NCBI RefSeq assembly: GCF_018904615.1
Contig: NZ_JADCNH010000003.1
Coordinates: 62,001 to 126,000 of the forward strand
Length of the DNA: 64,000 nucleotides
From: Verticiella alkaliphila
Lineage (GTDB): Bacteria > Pseudomonadota > Gammaproteobacteria > Burkholderiales > Burkholderiaceae_B
Direction of reading: 5' to 3'
Below the pieces are notes generated by a model, which was not told where the DNA came from, ran no database searches, and worked only from the letters and a program-made list of their open reading frames with translations. A program made the translations under genes and the position numbers. Positions 46,397 through 54,813 of this stretch are shown here, in pieces (positions within the stretch are counted from its first letter, which is position 1; each line of letters starts with the position of its first letter).

Positions 46397-46401
46397 GCGG
46401 A

Positions 46402-47166
46402 TCAGCCCTCCCCGCCTGGCAGACGCCGGCGCACGCACTGCAGCGTCGCGGCCAGCGTGAGGCCGATGAGCGAGATGAGGACGAGCGGCACGAACATGTC
46501 CACCACCTGGTAGCTGCGCGCTGCCACCATGAGCAGGTGGCCGAGTCCGTCGGTGGAAGAGATCATTTCGGCAAGAAAGACGTTGATGCAGGCAATGACG
46601 AGGCCGATCCGGCACCCGGTAAGCACGGAGGGCATCGCCGCCGGCAGGCTGACCCCCAGGATCGTAGCACCCCGCCCAGCGCCTGCCGCCTGGGCCGACC
46701 ACAGCCACTTGGGTTGCACCGACCGCATGCCGTGATAGGTGGCATACAGGATGGGAAACACCACGTCCGCCACCACCAGCGCCACCTTGGAGGCATGGCC
46801 GTAGCCGAACAGCAGTACCAGGGCGGGGTACAGCGCGATCTTCGGGATCGGCGCGAGCAGGCGCACCACGGGGCCCAGCCAGCGCTCGGCGCCCAGGGCC
46901 ATGGCCGCGCCCAGCAGCATGCCGGCGACCAGTGCGATCGAGAAGCCCAGTCCCAGGCGGATCAGGGTCTGGCCGACGTTGAAGAGGAAGTCGGCCTCCT
47001 GCAGGCGCGTGATCAGGCGCCCAGCGATCGCCAGGGGCGAGGGCAGCAGGTTGGCGCTGATGAGACCGGCGGCGGTCACCGCTTGCCAGGCTGCGAGCAG
47101 CGCCAGGATGGGCAGGAGGGTGACGAGAGCGCCACGCAGCCTGGACAGGATCGAGGCCATCGTCAT
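46402..47166 (-). CDS. ABC transporter permease (SsuC/TauC type), second copy
   Basis: 254-residue permease of the nitrate/sulfonate/taurine importer family, with five or six membrane segments and the EAA-type loop in AAGAGRGATILGVSLPAAMPSVLTGCRIGL. The start overlaps the preceding permease stop (ATGA) and has GGGGAGG upstream. Two different permeases in one operon suggest a heterodimer, less common in this family than a homodimer. Confidence 0.9.
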   Translation of the reverse strand: MTMASILSRLRGALVTLLPILALLAAWQAVTAAGLISANLLPSPLAIAGRLITRLQEADFLFNVGQTLIRLGLGFSIALVAGMLLGAAMALGAERWLGPVVRLLAPIPKIALYPALVLLFGYGHASKVALVVADVVFPILYATYHGMRSVQPKWLWSAQAAGAGRGATILGVSLPAAMPSVLTGCRIGLVIACINVFLAEMISSTDGLGHLLMVAARSYQVVDMFVPLVLISLIGLTLAATLQCVRRRLPGGEG

Positions 47167-48011
47167 GTCGCCTCCCCATGCAAGGTGTCGGACCAGCGCA
47201 CCAGCCGCCGGCGCAGTCGCTCGAAGCCCACGTCCAGCAGCAGGCCGAGCAACGCGATCAGCAGGATCATGGCGTACACCTCGGGATAGACGGCCATGTC
47301 CAGCGCGTTGAAGAGCAGCTCGCCCGCGCCCTCCTGGCGCGCGATCATCTCCGAGCTGATCATGGTGATGAGGGCCATGGCGATGCCCACGCGGCAGCCG
47401 AGCAGCACATCCGGCAGCGACGCCGGCAGGATCACGCGCGCGAGGCGCGCCGGCCCGCGCATGCCCATCGCGCGGGCGGACCAGACGAGCTTGTCGTCCA
47501 CCGCGACCGCCCCCTGGTAGCTGTGATAGAGCAGCGGCAGGCTCACGCCCAGGAAGATGACCAGGATCTTGGACAGATCCCCGATGCCGAACCACAGCAT
47601 GAGGATGGGCATCAGGGCCGCCTTCGGCACCGGGTAGACCAGCGTGGTGAGCGGGTTCACGAGCCGCGCAAAGGCAGGACTGCGCCCCATGGCCAGGCCC
47701 GTGGGCACGGCAATGGCCAGCCCCAGCGCGAAGCCGGCCGCCATGCGTCCCAGCGAGGCCAGGATGCCCGCCACGTCGTCTGCATTGCCGAGAATGGTGA
47801 TCAGGGCCGCGCCAATGGCGGCCAGGCCGGGCATCTCCTCCAGGTTGGCGCGACGCGCGCACACTTCCCACAGCGCGAGCAGCACCAGCACGGGCAACAC
47901 GCGCGGCAGCCAGCGCCGCCAGGCAGGCTCGCCGACTGTCACAGCGCGCAGCGCGACGGCGTCGGCCTGCGGCTGCGCAGGTGCGGCGCTTCGCTGCGCC
48001 ACGGCGGTCAC
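47163..48011 (-). CDS. ABC transporter permease (SsuC/TauC type), first copy
   Basis: 282-residue permease; EAA loop ARAMGMRGPARLARVILPASLPDVLLGCRVGI. The GTG at 48011 overlaps the stop of the ATPase gene (GTGA) and is the first plausible start; the long frame upstream is antisense to the ATPase. About 40 residues precede the first membrane segment. Confidence 0.88.
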   Translation of the reverse strand: MTAVAQRSAAPAQPQADAVALRAVTVGEPAWRRWLPRVLPVLVLLALWEVCARRANLEEMPGLAAIGAALITILGNADDVAGILASLGRMAAGFALGLAIAVPTGLAMGRSPAFARLVNPLTTLVYPVPKAALMPILMLWFGIGDLSKILVIFLGVSLPLLYHSYQGAVAVDDKLVWSARAMGMRGPARLARVILPASLPDVLLGCRVGIAMALITMISSEMIARQEGAGELLFNALDMAVYPEVYAMILLIALLGLLLDVGFERLRRRLVRWSDTLHGEAT

Positions 48012-48793
48012 GACCCCACCCCTGCCTGCATGGATTCGAGCCGGTGCTCCAGATGCAGCACCAGTTCCTGATAGCGCCGGTTCGCGATCAGATCGGCGCG
48101 CACCCGGGGCCGGGGCAGATCGACGTCGACGATCTCCTCGATGCCGCCTGGCCCGCCGTGCATCAGCACGATGCGATCGGACAGGAACACCGCCTCGTCC
48201 ACGCCGTGCGTCACGAAAAGCACCGTCTTGCGGTCGCGTTCCCAGATGCCCAGCAGTTCGTGCTGCAGCCGCGTGCGGGTATGAGCATCGAGCGCGCCGA
48301 AGGGCTCGTCCATCAGCAGAATGCGCGGGCGGTAGGCCAGCGTGCGCGCGATGGCCACGCGCTGGCGCATGCCGCCCGATAGCTGCTTGGGGTAGAAATC
48401 CGCATAGGCGGCAAGGTGTACGAGATCGAGCAAGTCCATGGCCCGTTGGCGGGCCTCCTCGCGCGGCACCTTTTGTACCCGCAATCCGTACATGACGTTC
48501 TGCAGCACCGTTTTCCACGGGAACAGGGCGAACTCCTGGAACACCGGACCGCGATCGGGCGAGGGTCCGGTCACACGCTCACCATCGACCCGGATCTGGC
48601 CCTCGGAGGCCGCCACGAAGCCCCCGATCATGTACAGCAACGTGGACTTTCCACAACCCGAGGGCCCGAGGATGGAGACGAACTCGCCCGCCCCCACGGA
48701 AAGCTCAATGCCGGCCAGCGCCTGGTGGCGCGCCCCGCCTGGCGCGGCAAAGGATTTGCCCAGGGCAGAGATCTCGATCAGCTTGGCTGCCAT
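48008..48793 (-). CDS. ABC transporter ATP-binding protein (SsuB/TauB type)
   Basis: 261-residue ATPase. Walker A GPSGCGKS at 43-50, LSGGMRQRVAIART signature, LLMDEPFGALD Walker B, and the FVTHGVDEAVFLSDRI switch region. Energises the two permeases encoded just downstream. Confidence 0.94.
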   Translation of the reverse strand: MAAKLIEISALGKSFAAPGGARHQALAGIELSVGAGEFVSILGPSGCGKSTLLYMIGGFVAASEGQIRVDGERVTGPSPDRGPVFQEFALFPWKTVLQNVMYGLRVQKVPREEARQRAMDLLDLVHLAAYADFYPKQLSGGMRQRVAIARTLAYRPRILLMDEPFGALDAHTRTRLQHELLGIWERDRKTVLFVTHGVDEAVFLSDRIVLMHGGPGGIEEIVDVDLPRPRVRADLIANRRYQELVLHLEHRLESMQAGVGS

Positions 48794-48802
48794 GGCGGCC
48801 TC

Positions 48803-49789
48803 TCAGCGGATGGGCGCGGTGATGTCGTCGCGCCGGAAATCCTGCGCCTTGAGCGGGGCCTTCACCATGCCAAGCTCCGCATACAGATCGAACATGGCCT
48901 GGATCGCGGCGAAATCCGGTGCCGCATCCGGGCTGCGGGCAAAGTCGTTGTCCTTGAGCAGGTAGGTCTCGAGCACGTCGGCCGGGGCGCGTGTCGTCTT
49001 GGCCACCACCTGCACCGTCTCCTCGCGCTTGGCCAGCGCCATGGCCATCGCGGCGGTCAGGTCGCGCACGTAGTGCTGCACAGCCTGCGGGTTGGCGTCG
49101 GCGAACGCCTGGCTGCAGACCTCGATGGCATGGGCCGTATTGGGCATCACGTCCTGCAGGGAGAAGAGCTTGCGCACGCCGCCCTTGGCCTCGGCCCGCG
49201 CGGCAAAGGGCTGGACGAACACCCCCGCATCCACCCGGCCGCCCCGCAGGGCGGACTCGGAGCCCGGGAAGCCGGTCTCCACCAGTCGGATGTCGTTGGC
49301 CGCGTCCAGCCCATGCTTGCGCAGCACCGCGGCCATGCCGCCGTGCACCCCGGAGCCATACACGTTCACCCCGACGATCTTGCCTTTCAGATCCGCCACG
49401 GTCTTGATCGGGCCGTCCTCGGCCACGCCCCAATAGACCGAGAAGGACGACGGGCTCTCGCCCACGTGCTGGGCCACGACGTAGGCCTTCAACCCGCCGT
49501 TGAGCGCGCCCTGCGCGAGCGACAGCGGCGCCTGAGAGGAACAGTCCAGCGCATTGGAGAGCATGGCCTGCACCATGGGCGCCGTGCCCTGGAACTGCGT
49601 CCAGGCGATGCGGTAGTCCTTGCCCAGCCCCGGGAAGGCCTCCGGATGCTGCTGCATCCAGTACTTGGCTTCTTCACCCGGAATGGTCCAGCCCACGCGG
49701 ATCAGCGGGGCCTCGGCGGCAGCGGCAGAACTCACGGCCACGCCCACGGCCAGGGCGGCCAGGCGTCTGCAGAACGGGATTGCCTTCAT
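48803..49789 (-). CDS. ABC transporter substrate-binding protein (SsuA/TauA/NMT1 type)
   Basis: 328-residue periplasmic receptor. Signal peptide 1-22 ends before AEAPLIRVGWTIPGEEA. The SNALDCSSQAPLSLAQG and VGVNVYGSGVHGGMAAVLRKHGL segments fit the NMT1/THI5-like fold. Start set by AGGAGAG 6 bases upstream of the ATG at 49789. The ligand is unknown; with the two dehydrogenases upstream it may be an amino-acid conjugate or opine-like compound. Confidence 0.88.
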   Translation of the reverse strand: MKAIPFCRRLAALAVGVAVSSAAAAEAPLIRVGWTIPGEEAKYWMQQHPEAFPGLGKDYRIAWTQFQGTAPMVQAMLSNALDCSSQAPLSLAQGALNGGLKAYVVAQHVGESPSSFSVYWGVAEDGPIKTVADLKGKIVGVNVYGSGVHGGMAAVLRKHGLDAANDIRLVETGFPGSESALRGGRVDAGVFVQPFAARAEAKGGVRKLFSLQDVMPNTAHAIEVCSQAFADANPQAVQHYVRDLTAAMAMALAKREETVQVVAKTTRAPADVLETYLLKDNDFARSPDAAPDFAAIQAMFDLYAELGMVKAPLKAQDFRRDDITAPIR

Positions 49790-49865
49790 GGTCACTCTCC
49801 TAGCAGGGTGCGACAGCAACAGGCCCGGCCACGGATGCAAGGGCGTCGGGCAAGGGAAACAACAG

Positions 49866-50858
49866 TCAGGCGGGCGGGGCGGCGGGCTCCAGGCCTTGCA
49901 GCTTCAGGAGGGCGGCGAAGCGCCGCATGGACTCGGCCTGCAGGCGCGCGGCCGAATCGGCGTTCCAGGCATACAGACCCTGCCCGGTCTTCACGCCCAG
50001 CTCGCCCGCCGCCATCTTGCGGTTGACGATCTCGGGGCTGGCGTAGCGGGCGTCGCCCAGGCGGTCGGCCAGATAGCCGCTGGCATGGAACAAGGTGTCC
50101 AGTCCGCCGAAATCGATGAACTCGGCCACGCCCATGGCGGCGTACCGGATGCCGAAGCCATACCGGATGGCGAGATCGATGTCCTCGGCGCTGGCCGCGC
50201 CCTGCTCGATCATGCGGGCCGCCTCGTTCATCACCATCACCTGCAGGCGCGGCACGATGTAGCCGGGCGCGTCGTTGCACACCACGGGTACCTTGCCCGC
50301 CGCACGCAGATCGGTCAGCAGAGCCTCGCGCACCGCAGGTGCGGTGCCAACATGGGGGGCGACTTCGACCAGGGGCACCAGATAGGCCGGGTTGAGCCAG
50401 TGCGCGTTGAGGAACCGCTCCGGGTGGGGAAGGAAACCGGCCAGTTCGCTTGCCTGCATGGTCGAGGACGTCGAGGCGATGATGGCCTGCAGCCCGGCCA
50501 ATGCGCCGATCACGCCCAGGCCATCGCGCTTGGCGTGCAGCGTCTCCGGCACGGCCTCGAAGATCAGCTCCGCCTGGGCCAGAACGGCAGGCGCATCGGC
50601 CTGGTCCACCCAGGGGATGCGGGCCAGCACCGCGGGGCGCTGGGCCGCATCGAGCAGGCCCAGACTCACCAGATGCGCCAGGATGCCAGCCATTTCGGCC
50701 TGTGCCTCGTCGCGCAGCCGGGTGGCGGCCTCGGGCGTTCGCTCGCGCAGGTCGACCAGCGCGCAAGGCTGGCCAGCCAGGGCGTACGCCACTGCGATGC
50801 TGCGTCCCATGCGGCCGGCGCCCACGGCGGCATGCCGAGTCGAAGTCAGCGTCGTCAT
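49866..50858 (-). CDS. 3-Hydroxyacyl-CoA dehydrogenase family protein
   Basis: 330-residue NAD-dependent dehydrogenase of the 3HCDH fold. Nucleotide motif VGAGRMGRSIA at 12-22; STSSTM (109-114 region) and HWLNPAYLVPLVEV follow; the C-terminal domain begins with NDAPGYIVPRLQ. Length and the lack of a fused hydratase fit stand-alone enzymes such as L-carnitine or 3-hydroxybutyryl-CoA dehydrogenase. It lies between the opine-dehydrogenase-like and receptor genes; substrate unknown. Confidence 0.85.
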   Translation of the reverse strand: MTTLTSTRHAAVGAGRMGRSIAVAYALAGQPCALVDLRERTPEAATRLRDEAQAEMAGILAHLVSLGLLDAAQRPAVLARIPWVDQADAPAVLAQAELIFEAVPETLHAKRDGLGVIGALAGLQAIIASTSSTMQASELAGFLPHPERFLNAHWLNPAYLVPLVEVAPHVGTAPAVREALLTDLRAAGKVPVVCNDAPGYIVPRLQVMVMNEAARMIEQGAASAEDIDLAIRYGFGIRYAAMGVAEFIDFGGLDTLFHASGYLADRLGDARYASPEIVNRKMAAGELGVKTGQGLYAWNADSAARLQAESMRRFAALLKLQGLEPAAPPA

Positions 50859-50892
50859 GGCCTTGCCTCCGGACGGGTCAGATCGGGCGCAC

Positions 50893-51963
50893 TCACAGGC
50901 CTTCTCCCGAGACCAGGCGCTGCTTGAGTTCCGCAGTCGTCAACCCGGCCAGACCCAGACTGGCCAGCGTGCGCGGCCCCTGGCGCAGATCACGTCCGCA
51001 GATCGCCGAGGCCATGGCGAGCAGACCGCTCGCCACCGGCACGTCGGTACCCGTCGCTTCGGCCACGGACACGAGCAGGGCCAGACCGTAATGCACGTCC
51101 TCCGTCATGTAGCGGTGCGCGCGCAGGTCGATCTTCTCGCGCCAGTCGCCACTGTCGACCAGCATCTTGTGCGCGTCGCCATACATCCACTGATCGTTCT
51201 CGTAGTGGTCGCTCAGCGGGAAGTGCGGGGCGCCGTAGCCCAGGGCCTCGCGCACCCGCACCCGCTCGGCATCCAGCGCGTTGGTCACGGCACGCACCGA
51301 CGGCTGCGTGCCCTCGTTGTGGATGTCCCAGGCGGGGAAATGCTCCAGCGGTCCCGCATTCATGAGGATGAGCGGCGGGTGGATGATCGGCCCGGCGTTC
51401 ATCAGGGCACCCGACAAGGCGTCCTCGACGCGCTCCACGCTCGGGTAGCCCGCCTGCAGGATCTCGAAGGCCGGTCCGCTGAGCCGAGCGGGCAGCACGC
51501 CTGTCGGCAAGCGCGTGGCATAGGCTGTGATGGTGACTTGGCCCTCGCCGTGTTTGCGGGCAAGGTAGGGCAAGGTGCCGGTCTCGGCGAAGGCCACGTC
51601 GGCGCGGCAACCGGCTGCGCGGACGGTGCGCAGCATGGCGACGCTGCCCAGGGTGCCGGGCGGCAGGAACACGACCTGGCCATCCGCCAGGTGCGGCGCG
51701 AGTGCGCGCGCCACGTCTTCCTGGGCAAAGGCCGGCAGCGGCAGCACGATCAATTGGGCGCCGCGCACGGCTTCGCCGAGATCGGCGGTGGTCACGCCGA
51801 TGGTGACCTCGCGTTCGCCGCTGGCATCCTTGACCCGCAGCCGCCCACCCTGCGGAAACTCGTCCGCCCGGCGCCGCCACCACCGGACCTGATGCCCGCG
51901 CTCGGTGAAGTCCACCGCCGCGGCGTAGCACCCATGCCCGCCACCCAGAATCGCCACCTTCAT
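50893..51963 (-). CDS. NAD/NADP octopine/nopaline dehydrogenase family protein
   Basis: 356 residues. N-terminal Rossmann motif VAILGGGHGCYAA at 3-15; the C-terminal opine-dehydrogenase domain (PF02317 type) has MNAGPIIHPPLILMNAG, the conserved Asn...His-Pro element of the active site. Such enzymes reversibly join or split an amino acid and a 2-oxo acid. First gene of the operon that also encodes an importer. The ATG at 51963 fits the GxGxxG spacing and has GAGGCGATC upstream. Confidence 0.87.
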   Translation of the reverse strand: MKVAILGGGHGCYAAAVDFTERGHQVRWWRRRADEFPQGGRLRVKDASGEREVTIGVTTADLGEAVRGAQLIVLPLPAFAQEDVARALAPHLADGQVVFLPPGTLGSVAMLRTVRAAGCRADVAFAETGTLPYLARKHGEGQVTITAYATRLPTGVLPARLSGPAFEILQAGYPSVERVEDALSGALMNAGPIIHPPLILMNAGPLEHFPAWDIHNEGTQPSVRAVTNALDAERVRVREALGYGAPHFPLSDHYENDQWMYGDAHKMLVDSGDWREKIDLRAHRYMTEDVHYGLALLVSVAEATGTDVPVASGLLAMASAICGRDLRQGPRTLASLGLAGLTTAELKQRLVSGEGL

Positions 51964-52023
51964 GATCGCCTCGCTGTGTGTGTCTTGCGGCGCATCCGGT
52001 CTGGCGCCGTTCGGCCATTCATT

Positions 52024-52037
52024 TGCATGCACATGCA
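52024..52037. promoter_or_regulatory. Palindrome TGCATG-CA-CATGCA, candidate MarR operator
   Basis: Six-base perfect arms, 61 bases upstream of the opine-dehydrogenase-like start, in the A+T-rich part of the gap. This is where the operon's own MarR regulator would be expected to bind. Confidence 0.4.
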
Positions 52038-52269
52038 TCTAATCACGAAAGAATCCATTGCAAAAGGGATGCCAGTTCGGGGTTTACACGCATGTCCCCC
52101 GCAAGCTGCGGGAAACTCCCTACACCACCCGCACGTCGCCGCACCCAGGCCACGCACGGCATGCGCCGAGACGAGGCATGGCGCACCAGCCTGCGTCACG
52201 ATGGCGCTGGCCATGCGGCGCGCAGCCCGCAGCACAACCCGGGGCCACCCCCTGCCCCTGAGGTAAAAT

Positions 52270-52351
52270 GCCCGGTTGCGTGTGGCCCGGACCGAGTCCT
52301 TGCCACACACCGTCTGTCCCGCGGAAATGCCGCCAAGGACAGACACCGGGC
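52270..52351 (+). ncRNA. Structured leader RNA of queCED, three-way junction, unknown class
   Basis: All pairings can be read directly. P1: GCCCGGT (52270-52276) with ACCGGGC (52345-52351). P2: GTGTGGC (52280-52286) with GCCACAC (52302-52308), capped by GGAC-CGA-GTCC. P3: GTCTGTCC (52312-52319) with GGACAGAC (52337-52344), capped by GCGG-AAATG-CCGC. P3 abuts P1 directly, so they could stack. It ends 87 bases before queC. It matches no preQ1 class I know and is not a tRNA (no T-loop). A cis-regulatory RNA or an independent small RNA are both possible. Confidence 0.55.
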
Positions 52352-52376
52352 GTCCTGACCGACGCTCCCGCATCCC

Positions 52377-52395
52377 GGCCGTTGCCACGGCCTTT
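52377..52395 (+). terminator. Terminator-like hairpin between leader RNA and queC
   Basis: GGCCGT-TGCC-ACGGCC followed by TTT only. It lies 25 bases after the three-way junction and 43 bases before the queC ATG, a position that suits attenuation, but the T run is short. Confidence 0.4.
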
Positions 52396-52438
52396 GCGTA
52401 TCACCTTGTTCCGGTGCTCACGCCCTGAGGGAAGAATC

Positions 52439-53173
52439 ATGAATCTGCATCGCCAGCGCGCGCTCGTGCTGTTTTCGGGCGGCCAGGACTCCACGGCCTG
52501 CCTCGCCTGGGCGCTCGAGCGCTACGCCTACGTCGAAACCGTCGGGTTCGACTACGGCCAACGTCACCGCATCGAGCTCGACTGTCGTCTGACGGTGCGT
52601 GAGCGCATCGCGGCTGCCTTTCCCGCCTGGGCCGCCCGGCTGGGCCAGGATCACCTGCTGCGCGTGGACGTGCTGGGCGAGATCAGCGATACGGCGCTCA
52701 CCCGCGACGCGGCCGTCCACATGCAGTCCAACGGCCTGCCCAACACCTTCGTGCCCGGTCGCAACCTGCTGTTTCTCACGCTGGCCGGCGCCCTGGGCTA
52801 TCGCCGCGATCTGGACGTGATCGTGGGCGGCATGTGCGAGACGGACTTCTCCGGCTATCCGGACTGCCGCGACGTGACCATCAAGGCCATGCAAGTGGCA
52901 CTGAACCTGGGCACGGACCGCGCCTTCGTCTTCGAGACGCCGCTGATGTGGCTCGACAAGGCGCAGACCTGGCAGCTCACCCAGGACCTGGGCGGCGACA
53001 CGCTGGTCGATATCGTGCGCGAAGACACCCACACCTGCTATCTGGGCGAGCGCGGCGCGCCGCACGCCTGGGGCCACGGCTGTGGCACCTGCCCGGCCTG
53101 CGAGCTGCGCGCACGCGGCCACGCCCGCTGGCTGACCGGTGCGGTGGACGCGCCCGCGGTGCACACACCATGA
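52439..53173 (+). CDS. queC: 7-cyano-7-deazaguanine synthase (QueC)
   Basis: Converts 7-carboxy-7-deazaguanine to preQ0 with ATP and ammonia on the queuosine pathway. 244 residues; PP-loop SGGQDS at 13-18, and zinc-binding cysteines in [13 protein letters not shown] near the end. The first two zinc Cys are 14 residues apart, wider than in E. coli QueC. GGGAAG precedes the start. The stop overlaps queE (ATGA). Confidence 0.95.
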   Translation: MNLHRQRALVLFSGGQDSTACLAWALERYAYVETVGFDYGQRHRIELDCRLTVRERIAAAFPAWAARLGQDHLLRVDVLGEISDTALTRDAAVHMQSNGLPNTFVPGRNLLFLTLAGALGYRRDLDVIVGGMCETDFSGYPDCRDVTIKAMQVALNLGTDRAFVFETPLMWLDKAQTWQLTQDLGGDTLVDIVREDTHTCYLGERGAPHAWGHGCGTCPACELRARGHARWLTGAVDAPAVHTP

Positions 53174-53805
53174 CCTACGCCGTCAAGGAAATCTTCTACA
53201 CGCTGCAGGGTGAAGGTGCGAACGCTGGTCGCCCGGCCGTGTTCTGCCGGTTTGCCGGATGCAACCTGTGGACCGGCCGCGAGCAGGACCGCGCCGAGGC
53301 CGTGTGCCGCTTCTGCGACACGGATTTCGTCGGCACGGACGGCACGTTGGGCGGCAAATTCCGCACGGCCGAGCAACTGGCCGATCTCATCCTCGCTCAG
53401 TGGCCTGCGGGCGACGATGCGCACCGCTTCGTCGTCTTCACGGGCGGCGAGCCCCTGCTGCAGGTGGACGCCGAGCTGATTGCCGCCATGCACGCGCGCG
53501 GCTTCGTGATCGCCGTGGAGACCAACGGCACGGTCGAAGCCCCCCCCGGCATCGACTGGATCTGCGTGAGCCCCAAGGCGGGTGCACCGTGGGTGCAGCG
53601 CAGCGGCCATGAACTCAAGGTGGTGTGGCCCCAGCCCGGCATCGACCTGGACGTCATGGAACAGGGCGAGTTCCAGCACCGGTATCTGTCGCCCATGGAC
53701 AACGCCGAGCAGACGAGCAACATCGCCACCTGCATCGCCCAGTGCATGGCCCGCCCTGCCTGGCGGCTGAGCCTGCAGACCCACAAGATCACCCACATCC
53801 GCTGA
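53170..53805 (+). CDS. queE: 7-carboxy-7-deazaguanine synthase (QueE), CX14CX2C type
   Basis: Radical-SAM enzyme of 211 residues that turns 6-carboxytetrahydropterin into 7-carboxy-7-deazaguanine. The [4Fe-4S] cysteines are Cys31, Cys46 and Cys49, giving CX14CX2C, the expanded motif described for the Burkholderia multivorans enzyme. FTGGEPLLQ is the SAM-binding GGE block. Coupled to queC. Confidence 0.94.
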   Translation: MTYAVKEIFYTLQGEGANAGRPAVFCRFAGCNLWTGREQDRAEAVCRFCDTDFVGTDGTLGGKFRTAEQLADLILAQWPAGDDAHRFVVFTGGEPLLQVDAELIAAMHARGFVIAVETNGTVEAPPGIDWICVSPKAGAPWVQRSGHELKVVWPQPGIDLDVMEQGEFQHRYLSPMDNAEQTSNIATCIAQCMARPAWRLSLQTHKITHIR

Positions 53806-53812
53806 GGGCACC

Positions 53813-54172
53813 ATGACGTACACGCTCACCCAGCGGTTCTGGTTCGACGCCGCCCACACGCTGGATCGCCAGATCGAGCGCGAAGGCAGCCTGCGCATCC
53901 ACGGCCACACCTACCACGCCGAAGTCAGCGTGCAGGGCACGCCCGACCCGGCCACCGGCATGGTCCTGGACCTGGGCCTCTTGCGCCGCGAAGTCGAGGC
54001 CGTGCGCGAGCGCCTCGATCACCGGCTGCTCGACGAGATCCCCGAGCTGGGCAAGCCCACGCTGGAGAATCTGTGCGCCTACATCGCCCGGCATCTGGCG
54101 GGCCGCGTGCCGGTTACCTCGGTGCGGGTGTGGCGCGAGTCCATTGGGGATGGGTGTCTGTTGACGCTGTAA
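53813..54172 (+). CDS. queD: 6-carboxytetrahydropterin synthase (QueD) family, Ser in place of catalytic Cys
   Basis: 119-residue PTPS/QueD homologue. Zinc ligands His15 (DAAH), His30 and His32 (HGH) are intact, as is the C-terminal RVWRES block. The usual C-x3-HGH catalytic Cys is replaced by Ser26 (SLRIHGH), and the protein has no Cys near the site. It is nevertheless the third gene of queC-queE-queD, 7 bases downstream of queE, so it probably still serves this pathway, perhaps by an altered mechanism. Confidence 0.88.
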   Translation: MTYTLTQRFWFDAAHTLDRQIEREGSLRIHGHTYHAEVSVQGTPDPATGMVLDLGLLRREVEAVRERLDHRLLDEIPELGKPTLENLCAYIARHLAGRVPVTSVRVWRESIGDGCLLTL

Positions 54173-54387
54173 ATAGCAGCGGCTTTCAATCGACTATCGC
54201 CGAAAAACGCCGCTTCACAGCAATAGTCATCAACGGCTGACAGGCGGATTTGGAGCCCGAGATCCCGAAAGACGCAACAGCTTCGGAACACCGCGCAACT
54301 TAAGGCAAGCATGCTTACTAACTGATGAACGCCATCAGCGTTGCAGCGAAGGCATCCGATGCGAGCAGGTCTGAATCGGCAGCACGC

Positions 54388-54813
54388 TCATGCCTTAGCT
54401 TCCCGTTCCAACAGTCGGTCTACTAGTTTTTCGTGCACGCGATACATGGGTGTCCCGGCCGGCGTGATATCCGAAATGAAACCGTGCTCAATGAGCAATA
54501 ACATTGCCGGACGTAGGTCAGGATGCTTATCAGTGTGGTATTCAAAAGACGGCTCGCTCACGAATCCCATCACCGTGTTGCTTGTCTTTATGAAAAATGC
54601 ACGCACATTTCGACCGTCCGGCGTGGAAAAATCGGATCTCATCTCGGCAATCAGCTTGGGAAACCGATCTTCAACATCCTTCCACTTTTTGTCTTCTTGG
54701 TGGACTAACTGTCTTCTCCGACGGTCGTCTGTGAACTTATCGGCCAGATACGCACCCGCGGCGCCTGTGACGACCCCGATGACCAGCCCGACGCCCAAGG
54801 AAACAATGTCCAT
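54388..54813 (-). CDS. Orphan membrane-anchored hypothetical protein
   Basis: About 141 residues from the ATG at 54813 (a start 26 codons upstream is also open). One N-terminal membrane segment (IVSLGVGLVIGVVTGAAGAYLA) is followed by a charged helical part (DDRRRRQLVHQEDKKWKDVEDRF) and a C-terminal part that looks like a small winged-helix domain (LLLIEHGFISDITPAGTPMYRVHEKLVDRLLE). Base composition is clearly lower in GC than the neighbours. I do not recognise the family. The membrane-anchor plus winged-helix layout recalls proteins of anti-phage or stress islands, but that is speculation. Confidence 0.6.
   Translation of the reverse strand: MDIVSLGVGLVIGVVTGAAGAYLADKFTDDRRRRQLVHQEDKKWKDVEDRFPKLIAEMRSDFSTPDGRNVRAFFIKTSNTVMGFVSEPSFEYHTDKHPDLRPAMLLLIEHGFISDITPAGTPMYRVHEKLVDRLLEREAKA

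Noticed and set aside
52270-52351. Leader RNA as a tRNA gene
   Set aside because: It has a 7-bp closing stem but no T-loop, D-loop or anticodon arm of correct size.
54174-54230. Intrinsic terminator after queD
   Set aside because: AGCGGC and GCCGCT can pair but the loop is long and no T run follows.
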